Assembly: GCA_010279815.1 (NCBI GenBank)
Contig: QEOQ01000534.1
Span: 233,002-297,001, forward strand
Direction: 5' to 3'
Source of the DNA: Brachionus plicatilis
Lineage: Eukaryota > Rotifera > Eurotatoria > Ploima > Brachionidae
DNA: 64,000 bases
The notes below the pieces were generated by a model. It was not told where the DNA came from. It searched no databases and saw only the letters and a program-made list of their open reading frames with translations. Shown piece by piece: positions 50,101 to 59,623 of the stretch. The translations under genes were made by a program, and so were the position numbers. The stretch's first letter is position 1. The number at the start of each line of letters is the position of its first letter.

Positions 50101-50894
50101 CAAGTCCTTCGCCGAGTCAAAAATTTTCCAACTTCAACTCTTTCTCTCTGCAGAACCAAAGTTTTGCCAGCACAGATTCAAATTATGGTGATTATACGCC
50201 CAAGTACAAAAGTGGGCCGTATGCAAAGCAGCAGGAGATGTCCTATCCGTCCAAACTTAATCGCTCGGACAGTTTAAATAGTGTAAATACCGATAGTGCC
50301 AATTTGAGCACGGCAGAACAGAAGAGGCGATGTAACATTCAGCAGGGCTTTGACCGCTTGCAGATACTGGTGCCAGCGCTCAAGGACGGAAAGAGTCTCA
50401 AGGTAAGCAAGGCTGTCATGCTTCAAAAAACGTCCGAGTACATCAAGGAGCTGCAGTTGGCGCGCCAAAAGCGAGTGTCCGACCTGGAGGTTTTCAAGAG
50501 GGAAATAGATGAGTTGAGCGACAAAATAGCTGAGTGCCAGAATGAATTGCCAGTGAGTGGGGTGAGTGTGGTGGGAAATTTGAACAAAACAGAAATATTT
50601 GAGCAAAAATTTTATGCTCATGCAAAAGATAAGGCCATGGTCAATTGGAAGTTTTATCTGTTTTCTCTCATACTAAAACCATTGTTCGACAGTTTTATCC
50701 AGACAGTGAATACTTCGTGCAAAGAGGATATGGAAAGAACCTTTCAGGAATGGCAGGCAAAATTTTGCAGTTTGGCACAATTGAGACCGCTTGCGTCTAA
50801 TGCACTGCGCACTTTGTCCCGGAACACTTCCGTGCTAACAGAGCCTGCTAAATTGCCCGAGGAGTGTATCACCGCTGCACTAAGCCAAGTTTAG
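41193..50894 (+). CDS. Mondo/ChREBP-family bHLH-leucine-zipper transcription factor (MLXIP/MLXIPL-like)
   Basis: Three exons join in frame: 41193-41718, 45008-46101 and 49389-50894, giving 1041 residues. RIHSGHYM near residue 24 is the first Mondo conserved region. LTSPKWKNFKGLKLQVTEKI, then RLNNVIWRSWFEQ, is the second, and it crosses intron 1. YWKARLESITNEYKKWR follows. SDTLFSTH and PDLFQPDLMHLFPNFDFF match the family's later conserved regions. A long Ser/Asn/Gln-rich middle leads to a basic helix-loop-helix near residue 847 (STAEQKRRCNIQQGFD; LKVSKAVMLQKTSEYI), a leucine zipper and the C-terminal dimerisation/cytoplasmic-retention domain (NWKFYLFSLILKPLFDSF). Family members pair with Mlx, respond to glucose-6-phosphate and bind carbohydrate response elements. 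Introns are about 3.3 kb each, far above the local norm, and intron 1 holds a MITE. Confidence 0.95.
42024..42664. mobile_element. hAT-like MITE, 641 bp, in Mondo intron 1
   Basis: The ends start GGGGCTG with about 100-bp inverted arms sharing CATACTTTTTATTCAAAAAA, AATTAGTAAA and GTTCACACAGTTAAATGGA. The flanks show the 8-bp repeat AAAAAAAT on both sides, suggestive but low in complexity. No transposase is encoded. Confidence 0.7.
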
Positions 50895-50917
50895 ATAAAT
50901 TTAGTTTTCGTCGTTAA

Positions 50918-50923
50918 AATAAA
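50918..50923 (+). terminator. Mondo poly(A) signal
   Basis: AATAAA lies 24 nt after the stop codon; a second AATAAA occurs about 50 nt further on. Confidence 0.6.
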
Positions 50924-50949
50924 GCCAGTCAAATTTTTATTTTTATTTT

Positions 50950-51395
50950 TTTTAGCATCCATTAAGGATTAAAATAAAGCAATACTGTATAATTTTACTT
51001 TTTTGTCTTGAACTTGATTTTAGGATTTTTAATTAAATGGCAAAATAAAAAAAAAGGTTAAATCAAAAATTTTTTTTTTTGTTTATTGTTTTGGAAAAAA
51101 AAATGTTTTTTTTTGTTTTTGCTTTACTAACAAACTGATAATTCTAATAAAATTAACAACAAATTTTATTGACTTTAGAAATGTTGTCTATAAAAAAAAT
51201 GAAAATTTTTGAATTCTGTTGTTTTTTTTGTTTTCACTTTACTTTTTAAAATCGAATTTGAAAAAATTTAGTTAAAAATTGTTGTAAAAATGGTGAAAAA
51301 TCATGTTTAGAAAACTTAAGATAAAGAGTGACCTCATAGAAGATTTTATACAAAAAGAAATTGTCCAGTAAACATGCGTATTTTCTTGTAAATAA
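50950..51395. other. AT-rich spacer
   Basis: T-run-rich sequence; nothing recognised before the LINE remnant. Confidence 0.5.
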
Positions 51396-51399
51396 AGTG

Positions 51400-53230
51400 G
51401 CGAACTATTACAAAAAAATGGTTCTAAACTACATGTTTTGAGTCTAGATGCTACTAAACCATTTGATAAGATGTGGAGAGATGGCCTCTTTTACAAGTTG
51501 ATCGGTAAAGTTGCTAAACCAATTTGGCGAATTTTGTACAACTACTATAATTTGTCGAAAATTGTTGTCAAGTATGATGGTCAATTAAGTGAAATATTGG
51601 ACTGTGCTGAGTAGTGCTTGATATCGATAACGAATATCGATAGAAGAAATCGATATTATCAAAATCGATATCGTCTAAAAGTATCGATATTTTATCGATA
51701 TTTTCCAAGGGTATCGATAATATATCGATATCATCCGATGGTATCGATATTTGCCAAGTATTCTGATAAATTATTTGATTTTTAAATTCAATTTGAATAA
51801 ATTATACTTAAAATAAAAATTTATATATAAAATTGAATATAATCATGAAAATAAATAATTAAATTAATATTTTTAATTAAAAAGCTTCCTCATTCTAATA
51901 AAATTTTCTTGAATTAAATTTTCATTATTAAGAATTGATGATTTACTTAAATAAAAAAAAAAATTTATTTTTTTTATTCATTTTAAATTTTTTTATGCAG
52001 AAATCTGTATTCAGTTTTACTTTATTTTTTCTGTTTGGTAAAGAATCATTATTTTTTCAACTTTGTTTGGATTTAGTGAATTACGACGATTTTTTATATA
52101 TAATTATTAAGACTATACTTAAGGTCTTTCAGTTTTTTATTTCAGCCTGTAAAGGTAAATAGTCTCAGATGGTGTACTTGTAGCTTGTGCTTTTTTCTAA
52201 TAATTCAATAATTATTATAGAGAAGGTAATAGTTTTTACAAAAAATTAAAAAAATTAGTTAGTGTTCAAATATTATTTTAAAAAATCCTTAATTTAAAAA
52301 AACTATCCGGAATAGTTAGTTAATTAATTAGTATCGATACCTTTAGAGGATATCAATAAAATATCGATACCTCTGGACGATATCGAAATATTATTTTTAT
52401 CGTTCAAAGTTATATATATCAAGCACTAGTACTGAGGGAGTGAAACAGGGAGGAGTTCTTTCCCCTTACTTGTTTAATTTTTTTATTAACGGACTTTTAG
52501 AAAATTGTACTAATCTTAAGATTGGTGCCTGGTTAAATGGTCTTAATTTATCTTACATTGCGTATTGTGATGACATTATAATCCTCTCACCCTTCTATGG
52601 GCATGTCATGAGGTTAGGAAGATTGTTTCAAATTTGCAAAAGAATGGAAAATGGAATTCAATCCCAGAAAATCAGCTAGCTTTACTATAACCAATTCGGG
52701 TGTGAATTGTCAAGAAAAGTTTGTAATATATAATGTTCAATTGTTTAATGTAGATGTTTTTGAGTATTTGGGTCTTCCATTTGGTAGCAATTCATTCATA
52801 TCAGATTTTATAGAGGAGAAGTGGAGAAAAGTTGAAAAAAGTTTTTATTCGTTATATGGGCTTGGGTGCAAACCAATGGTCTCAAATCCTTACCTGATTG
52901 GATTTTTATTTAAACAGTTTTGCCAGTCTATTTTTAGACATATACTTGACAACATTTTAATTCGAAGTTTAATTAGAAGTTTTCCACTTAAGTCGTGAAA
53001 GTCAAACCAGTTCTGACTAGAAAAATACATCGTTTTGTGAACAACTTAAGCGTTTAGAAAAGCGCTTGTTTATCAACTGCCTAGAATATGAATCCAAAAT
53101 TGTGAAAGCCTTGATTTCATTTAGTTTTAGAAGTCTCAAAGTGGGCCTTGTAGACTCTGTTAAATTTGTTTTATCAAGTATAACTTATTATATGGAAATA
53201 AATAAAGAGTTTTTATCTATATAGCGTAAA
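51400..53230 (+). pseudogene. Decayed LINE reverse transcriptase, split by a MITE
   Basis: Before the MITE the frame carries VLSLDATKPFDKMWRDGLFY (palm motif A) and ends at ILDCAE. After it the same frame resumes with GVKQGGVLSPYLFNFFINGL (motif B) and YIAYCDDIIILS (motif C, the catalytic DD). A frameshift near 52650 moves to another frame (EFNPRKSASFTI; FEYLGLPFGS). Coding-like sequence fades out by about 53.2 kb. It belongs with non-LTR retrotransposons. Target-site ends were not found. Confidence 0.85.
51612..52428. mobile_element. hAT-type MITE with TATCGATA-rich arms, 817 bp
   Basis: It starts TAGTGCTTGATAT and ends ATATCAAGCACTA, typical hAT-style ends. The flanks GTGCTGAG (51604-51611) and GTACTGAG (52429-52436) are an 8-bp duplication with one mismatch. 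Removing the element and one flank restores the reverse transcriptase frame between motifs A and B. Both arms are packed with ATCGAT motifs, many as TATCGATA. The open frame at 51935-52162 inside is AT-biased and has no family character. Confidence 0.9.
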
Positions 53231-53477
53231 TAATTTATTAAAAGTTAATTATGACTTCGGATGACTAATTGTATAAATTCTATGAAAAACTAGGAATATT
53301 TTTACAACTAATTTTATTTTGTAATTTGAATTTTTTAATTTTTATAATATAAATATCAATGTGACTTAAGATTTTTTTTGACGATTATATTTTTTTTGAC
53401 GATGTGCTTTTATTTTACTTCGATCGTAAACAAATTAATACTATCATTTTGGTTTAATTTTGGACTGAACACGATCA

Positions 53478-55281
53478 GAATCTGTATCATTTCGACAAGA
53501 ATATTTCGACTAATTATATTTCGACAGGTAATTTTCGACAAGTACAATTAGGCCAATAAATTTTTAGACAAAGTTTATTTCGACAAATAAATTTTAGACA
53601 ATTCGCATTTAGACATAAAAAAATTTAGACACAAAAAAAAAGTTTCGACATAATTTTCGACAAATAAAAATACTAAATTAAAAATCAATCAATAAAGATA
53701 TACTTTTTAAATAATCAATTAACTTCTCTTGATTATAACTATCGACTAGCTGACTTAATTGCTCTTCGAAACGAACATAAACTGGTTTACGTTTATTTAT
53801 AATGCCTGTTGACAACTTAACATAGTTATTTTCAATGTTTCCCTGTTCCAATTTTAAACTATCTATCAAGCTCAACAAGTGAGGATGACTTTTGATAGTT
53901 GACTGAAGTCCGTTATGCCACCCTTCCAAATTATTATTGGTCCGTGGTAAACCAGCTTTAGTTCTGTCGTAGCAATTCCAATCTATGGTGAATCTAGGTT
54001 TTTTCCGACTAGGAACCTTGGTTTTTCTTTTCGTGCCAATATAATTTTCTTCAAAATAAGTGTAAAGTTTATTCAATTCTTTAGGTGCTTCATGTTGTAT
54101 AATAACAAAGGCATCAACTACGTCATCACGAGGAACAAAAGCTAAAGAAGCTAACATTTTACAATATAGTCTAATAAGATTTTCACCAGTAGTTAAATCA
54201 CAATATGCAACACTTAGTCCATTCTCTTGAATTTTTCTCCAAATCGACTTTTTTAAATGAAAGAAACATCCATAAATTTCAGCTGTAGGAAAAACTTCAT
54301 CAAACGAATTTGTTATAGCTAATTCAAAGTCACTGGTAACGCTGACTGGAGCGCAAGATACTTTTGAACTTAAAAATTCAAAAACTTTATGATATGTCTC
54401 TTGTTGTTTGTTACAAAGTAGTGCATATACAAGTGGCAGATTCTTGCCATTTTTAATTACATGACATGTAAAAAGCTGTTTAAAAATTGAAGGAGCGGCA
54501 TCGAAAGTTCCATCACACAGCCAGTTACTATTATCACTTAAAAGTTGATAGTTTCTTTCAGTTGAAAAAATTAAGATACGGTTATTATCATCAATAGTTT
54601 CATCGTAAACTAAAAACTTGTCGCCTTTAGACGTAATTTTAAAGTTTTCATGTAAAACAAATTTTAAGTTCTCTGGTATTTCATATTCAGCATAAGGATC
54701 AATTCGAGCACGCGAACAAACTAGTCTAGCTGCATTATAACTTGGCAAATGTGCAGCTACTTCTTCCTCTACATTTTTTGACTTTTTAAAATTATTTTTC
54801 TCGGTTTTATATCTGGCTGAGTTTCTGCTAGTGTACGCATTTGTGAAGTTACTTCTTTTACTTTTGTTTTGATAGTTTGGTTATGCTCATGCTCATGTAG
54901 AACTGTAATTGGTTTTTTATGACCAATGGTTGACACTGAACCGAGACAATTCGGATATTGAGTGTTGTTGCATCTCCAAGTTATCTTGCCGTCTTTGCAT
55001 TGATAGCCACTTTTATATTCAAAATAATTATCGTCGATTAATAAAAAACTATCAGATCCGTCTTTTTTCTTTCTTGATGATTTAATCAAATTTAAGCTTA
55101 GATTTTCGAAATGATTAATTAAATTATCCATGTTTGAAAAAAAGTACAAAAAAATTCAAGCGAGATTTCTTATGTCTAAATACTATTTGTCTAAATATTA
55201 TATTGCCAAAATATAATTTGTCTAAATTAACTTGTCGAAATATAATTTGTTGAAATATTCTTGTCGAAATGAACGGATACC
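53478..55281 (-). mobile_element. Nearly intact Mutator-like (MULE) transposon with FLYWCH finger
   Basis: The 9-bp duplication ACACGATCA flanks the element exactly (53469-53477 and 55282-55290), the size typical of MULEs. The two ends share an identical inverted stretch, ATTTCGACAAGAATATTTC, and both arms carry many subterminal TTTCGACAA/TTTAGACAA motifs. The transposase gene fills most of the interior on the minus strand. Confidence 0.93.
53678..55131 (-). CDS. MULE transposase with N-terminal FLYWCH zinc finger, in two frames
   Basis: The first frame (55131-54769) encodes a FLYWCH finger: YFEYKSGYQCKDGKITWRC, then CLGSV and HEHEHNQ. It ends KPRKIILKSQKM and a stop. The second frame (to 53678) carries LPSYNAARL and the MULE catalytic domain: WLCDGTFD (first Asp), VTSDFELAI (second Asp), IYGCFFHLKKSIW and NNLEGWHNG (Glu). 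All three DDE residues look intact. In related proteins these parts form one chain, so a -1 shift separates them here. The shift point coincides with a TTTAAAA heptamer at 54790-54784, read T-TTA-AAA in the first frame. This could be a programmed frameshift or simply a one-base mutation. The role is cut-and-paste transposition in the nucleus. Confidence 0.85.
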
Positions 55282-55290
55282 ACACGATCA

Positions 55291-55590
55291 TCGAAAACTT
55301 TCACTAAATTAATTGTACTATTTCAATGTGGCAAGTTTTTTTTTCTATTTAACTTTTTTGAAATTTTGAAATTACGTTGTTTAATTTAAACTCAATGCTT
55401 AAGCATGTTAAAATTTGAAATTTAATTACGCAATTATTTCTAAAAATGTAAAATAGAAAAAAAAACTTGCCATGTTCTTAAAAAGAACTTAAGAAAAAAT
55501 TTAATTGTTTTTTAAATAAAAGAAAGAATTTGTTTGATCTTAAAAACTTTATTTAATAATTAATTTTACAAAAAAATATATTTTTTCTGT
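55291..55590. other. AT-rich spacer
   Basis: Host sequence after the MULE; nothing recognised. Confidence 0.5.
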
Positions 55591-55599
55591 TAATGGCAT

Positions 55600-56480
55600 T
55601 GCGGTGTCTCTTGGTATCCCACGGCTTCTTTGTATTAATTATTCCTCATCTACTTCGTGAAAGTCAAATTTTCCTCGTTCTTCTTCAGTTTCTTTTTAAA
55701 ACCTTACTCTTCTTGATGGTCTTCTTATCGGTTCTTTATCTTCTACTCCCTCTCCCCTGTTTCTTCTGTTTATTTCTTTTGATTTCTGCTCTACACTTTC
55801 TAAGGCATCGCCATCACCATCCTCATTTGAATCATCTTAAATATTAATAAATTATCATAGAAAAATTTAAAATATTCCCCTTTTTCACAATTCTTATCGC
55901 ATCAATGCATTTTTGCTTAAGTGTACGACATAAAGAAAGCAAATTTTCATTAAAGCTTCAATTGTACGAAGCTTTTTGAGATAGCATACTTCAAATAAAA
56001 ATTATTAGAATATTTTAATAAGTCCCTTTCCAAAAAATTATTTTGATAAAATCAATACGATTCTGGTCAAATAACCTTACTTGGAAGGCTCAACTGTGCC
56101 TCTTCTATGCTCCTCTTTGGTACAGAGTATTTCCAACAACTTCATTCCAAATAAGTTAATGTTGGTATGGTTGAAAGCGGTGTTGTGTAGGTGATGCCCG
56201 TTATATGTGTATAAAAAAAAATCGTTTTTATCATTAATTTATTTTCAAAAGACATACCAATACAGTTGAATCAAGATCAAGCTGTTCTCTGACATCAACA
56301 ATCATCCACTCGATGAAATTTTCTGTAGCCGGCACCATCCACCGTTCAATTCACTCGACTCGAGTTTGAACAGTTGCAACAGATAGTTGCAGATTCTGTA
56401 AACCAGTGTACACCACCACTTAACTGGTCGGACGCAGAGAATAACTGTCTTTCAGTTGGATCTTTTCGTTTTTCAGCTTT
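55600..56480 (-). pseudogene. Decayed, possibly spliced gene of unknown family
   Basis: Minus-strand stretches look coding but are broken. About 56480-56260 reads GLQNLQLSVATVQTRVE, a stop, then IERWMVPATENFIEWMIV and DVREQLDLDSTVL, ending at a GTATGT donor-like site. About 56205-56085 reads HNTAFNHTNINLFGMKLLEI and LCTKEEHRRGTVEPS before GTAAGG. Further left is LLSLCRTLKQKCIDAIRIVK. A charged tail at about 55850-55640 (EDKEPIRRPSRRVRF) ends it. I do not recognise the family. In-frame stops argue for a pseudogene or a transposon-borne remnant. Confidence 0.4.
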
Positions 56481-56484
56481 TTGG

Positions 56485-57045
56485 CTTTAAAGCCATGAAA
56501 TAAAATTCAAGAATAAACCTATTATAAAAAATAATACTTGATCCTTTATTTGATATTCTTTTAAGTTCATATTAAAATAAATAAAATATAATCGAATTTA
56601 GAAATAAAAAAGGATGAAAATTTTTTAAAAAGATTAAGATTAAAAGAATAATCCTTTTTATTTAATCAACTCGAAAATTTAAAAATTTATAAACGAAGCA
56701 AAACAAGCTAATTATGAATACACTTTTTAGGAACTTTTTAAACTGTTTAAAAGGAACAAATTTTTTTTAAAAGTCGAGTAAAAGAACTAAATTAACAAAT
56801 TTTTCGTAAACTCAGATTATTTTTGCTCCAAGATGAAAAAGTCGATCTTCAACAATATCTGTAATTAAAATTGACAAAGTTGACTAAAATTTTGATTTAA
56901 ATGATGAAAATTCTAAAAAGTTTATTTCTATAATCTAAAAGTAAATCAATTAATGGCGCTTTAAATTTAATTTTTTACAATGATGGGATTCAATTGACTA
57001 AATCAAAAAAAAATGGATTTCTCGTTAATATTGTTAATATTTTTT
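56485..57045. other. AT-rich spacer
   Basis: Nothing recognised. Confidence 0.5.
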
Positions 57046-57239
57046 ACTATCAGACCGACCGGGAAATAGCCGGCCAAATTTAAGAAGACGGCCGACTGAC
57101 TACCGGCCAAAATAAAAACCGACCGTTAAGTGGCCGACTAGCTGACGGACCGACCGTGTGGTGGCCGGCAAACTGAAAGGCCGTTAAAGCCGTTTATCAT
57201 TAACGCTGATAACTTGGTATATGTTCCTTGTTGCATAAC

Positions 57240-57590
57240 TTGTTGGTCAGGGTTTCTCTTGAAATTAATTTTCTTTCTAATAAATCTGTGATAAATCTTC
57301 TCCATTCTTGAACTTTGTCCAAACAACTCCATTTATTCTTATCTTGTCAAAATTTTGGTCCTTATTTACCCTTTTGATTGTACTTTCAATCGAATCAATG
57401 ACATGTTGGTTTGTCCACTTCTTCTTCAAAAAGGATTTTCTCTTCCTGTCTTTAGAATCCTCATCAGCATCAGCATCAACTTCATCAAATTCATCCTAAA
57501 AATCTACATCATCATCATCTGAGGCTATAGATTGAGTGTCATCGTTTTTACTCAAGCTTCAAGGGACTTTAGGGCAGCTTCTCTTTTAGA
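57240..57590 (-). pseudogene. Decayed acidic coding fragment
   Basis: On the minus strand, a start MSKREAALKSLEA meets a stop. The next frame reads DEFDEVDADADEDSKDRKRK, then KKKWTNQHVIDSIESTIKRV and WTKFKNGEDLSQIY before another stop. It looks like the remains of a real protein with an Asp/Glu tract and a basic helix. Family not recognised. Confidence 0.35.
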
Positions 57591-57779
57591 CATTTAAAAA
57601 TTTGACTTTTTTAATTTCGAATTATATTATTTATTTTAATTAAACAGTTAATAATCGCTTTTGATTTCCACTCAAGTCGATCTTTTGCTTTTACCCTTGC
57701 TTCTCCCCATATCATTCCCATTTCGATGAGCTCTTTCGTGATTGTTGACCTCCATGTTACTGATGGTCGTCCTACCTTA

Positions 57780-58262
57780 CGTCTCCCTTGAGGTTTTCAT
57801 TGAAGGGCCCTTTTTGGTATCCGTGTATCTTTCATTCTAAGTAAATGCCTGAGCCATCGCAGCCTTTTGTTCTTAAAGCATTGACTTAATAGCTCAGAAT
57901 TTGTCATTCTGTATAGGTCAGCATTCGACAATGTCTCAGGCCAGTGTATCCTCCGTAGGCTTCCAGTGTGGAAGGTGTCGAGGCTTTTCCTCTCACATTC
58001 ATTCATCCCCCAACTTTCACTTCCGTACATCAATGTTGCTTTTACTACACTGTTGTAAAGTTTAAGTTTTGTTCCCTTGCTGCAGCTGTTTGATTTCCAT
58101 GCTGGTCGGAGTCTAGCAAAGACACTCTTTGCTTTAGCAAGTCTATTCTCAATGTCTCTGTATGTTCCCAACGTTGTAGTGCTCTCTAGGTATGTGAATT
58201 CATTTATTCACTCGATTTGTGTACCACCGATGGTGATCGGGGTATCCAATTTGGTGCTAACG
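57780..58262 (-). pseudogene. LINE reverse transcriptase C-terminal fragment
   Basis: From 58262 leftward the frame reads TPITIGGTQIE, a stop, then INEFTYLESTTTLGTYRDIE and NRLAKAKSVFARLRPAWKS. TKLKLYNSVVKATLMYGSES and RLRWLRHLLRM follow. This is the typical region after the palm of many non-LTR retrotransposons (FTYLGS, DI-x-RIAKA, LLYGSE-W). Both ends are truncated. It is a different family from the 12.2-kb CR1-like copy. Confidence 0.8.
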
Positions 58263-58725
58263 CGTAGGGCTAACTACCCGACCGCCTAAGTATACAAACT
58301 AGTTACCAAGAAATCAAGAAATGGTCTAGAATGCGGCCATTAAATTCACCGCCAAAATAGGCCGTTTAAACTGGACGGCCAACCGGCCGTAGGTCGGCCT
58401 GCCAAAGTTGACCGCCGCCCAACACTATTTGTGAGCCTACTGATGACCTGTTCTTAATGGATTTTAAAAACATAAGAAACAAATTAATTGTTTATGAAAA
58501 TAAAAAAAATTGTTTTTACATATCTGATTTTTAAATGATAGTGAACACGATTAATATCTTCATAATCTTCAAAATTTTTCGTGAAAAAATAAACTATTTG
58601 TGAAAAATCAACGAAACTTTTGTGAAACTAGGGGGTAAGGGAGGAGGATTATAACAAAGAAGATATTTTATCTATAGCAACTTTTTATTTTCGAAAACAA
58701 GAATCTCTTTTTTTATTTTATGAAG

Positions 58726-58755
58726 CGCAAGCTGTATTTATATATACAGCTTGCG
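58726..58755 (-). promoter_or_regulatory. TATA box in a perfect hairpin
   Basis: CGCAAGCTGTAT (58726-58737 region) and ATACAGCTTGCG (to 58755) are perfect 12-bp inverted copies around a short A/T loop. Read on the minus strand, this holds TATATAAATA. AAAATAAAAAAAG follows about 15 nt downstream. Position suggests the U3/R part of the Ty3-type element's LTR. Confidence 0.5.
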
Positions 58756-58966
58756 GCTTATATCCCTCGGCGCTTACTCGAGAACGTCGGGGGTCGGTTC
58801 GTCAATAACGAGAGCGAGCTCTCGTCCTTGCTCTGGCTCGGGCTCCGGTTGCTGTTGTTGTTCAGGTAGCATTTGACTTGGTGGGTCCTGCGTCCTGACT
58901 CCTCAAGAGTTGAGGACGTCGTCGTCGTAACCAACCGGCCATGTACTCCGGGTCGATAACAGATTC

Positions 58967-59221
58967 TCAGTGTACTTCGAAGAGAAGTCGGTTCTCTTTG
59001 AAATACATACGCTGGTCGAGGAGCACTTCGTTGTCGTCAATGCGCTTCAGGCACGTGTATCCGTGGCATGGCAGTCGTCCCGCGGACTTGACCACGTGGG
59101 CATAAAGGGGAAACGACAGCCCCAGTTCCCGACATTTACTTTTCAGTAGGGTAAGGATTAGTTCTCTGTTATTCGGAACATTTGTGATGTTTCGAATAAT
59201 AATCTCCTGAATGACCTCCAT
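58967..59221 (-). CDS. Small unrecognised frame in the Ty3-type remnant
   Basis: An intact 84-residue frame begins MEVIQEIIIRNITNVPNNRE and includes CRELGLSFPLYAHVVK, LPCHGYTCLKRID and MYFKENRLLFEVH. Its composition is less AT-biased than neighbouring DNA, which supports real coding. It lies between the pol frame and the putative LTR, where some LTR elements carry an additional gene. I recognise no family; no membrane segment or signal peptide is evident. Confidence 0.45.
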   Translation of the reverse strand: MEVIQEIIIRNITNVPNNRELILTLLKSKCRELGLSFPLYAHVVKSAGRLPCHGYTCLKRIDDNEVLLDQRMYFKENRLLFEVH

Positions 59222-59623
59222 ATTTTCTTGCTTGCTTCTTTTTTTTTTTTTTAGTTTCTTTATTCTATTCTTACTTCCCTCTTTTTTTATTTCTTTGGAT
59301 TTCTATCCACGTGTTTTTTTTTTTTTTTTTATTAGTTTCCAGAAAAGGATCACAATAAGATGATCCAAAAATTAAAACAACTGCTTTTTGGCTTTCTTGC
59401 ACTTAGTTACTAAATTTTGTCTTGCGCGCGCTAAATAACGCACTTGTTTTTTTTTCAAAAAAAAATAAAAATTAAAAAATTGGGTTTTTTGCTTTAATTT
59501 GCGAAACGCTTGCTGTAATCAAATTCAAAATAAAATAATAATACAATTAGTAAAAATAAGTAAATAAATACATAAATAAATAGATAATTAATTAAATAAT
59601 AAATAGTTTCTTGATAGGATAAA

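Larger units (their letters stand above)
57055..58427. mobile_element. Probable hAT-type element with GC-rich arms, carrying other debris
   Basis: The right end CGCCCAACACTA is a hAT-style terminus (TAGTGTTGGGCG on the other strand). About 150 bp inside each side are rich in GGCCG/CGGCC and GACCG motifs, as in the 21155-21646 element. The left terminus near 57055 (ATCAGACCGACCGGG) does not match the right end well, and no duplication was found, so the left boundary is uncertain. Inside are a decayed acidic frame and a LINE tail, both on the minus strand. Confidence 0.5.

Noticed and set aside
51935..52162. 75-residue plus frame inside the TATCGATA MITE
   Set aside because: Almost entirely Phe, Lys, Leu and Ile from A/T-run sequence, without any transposase motif.
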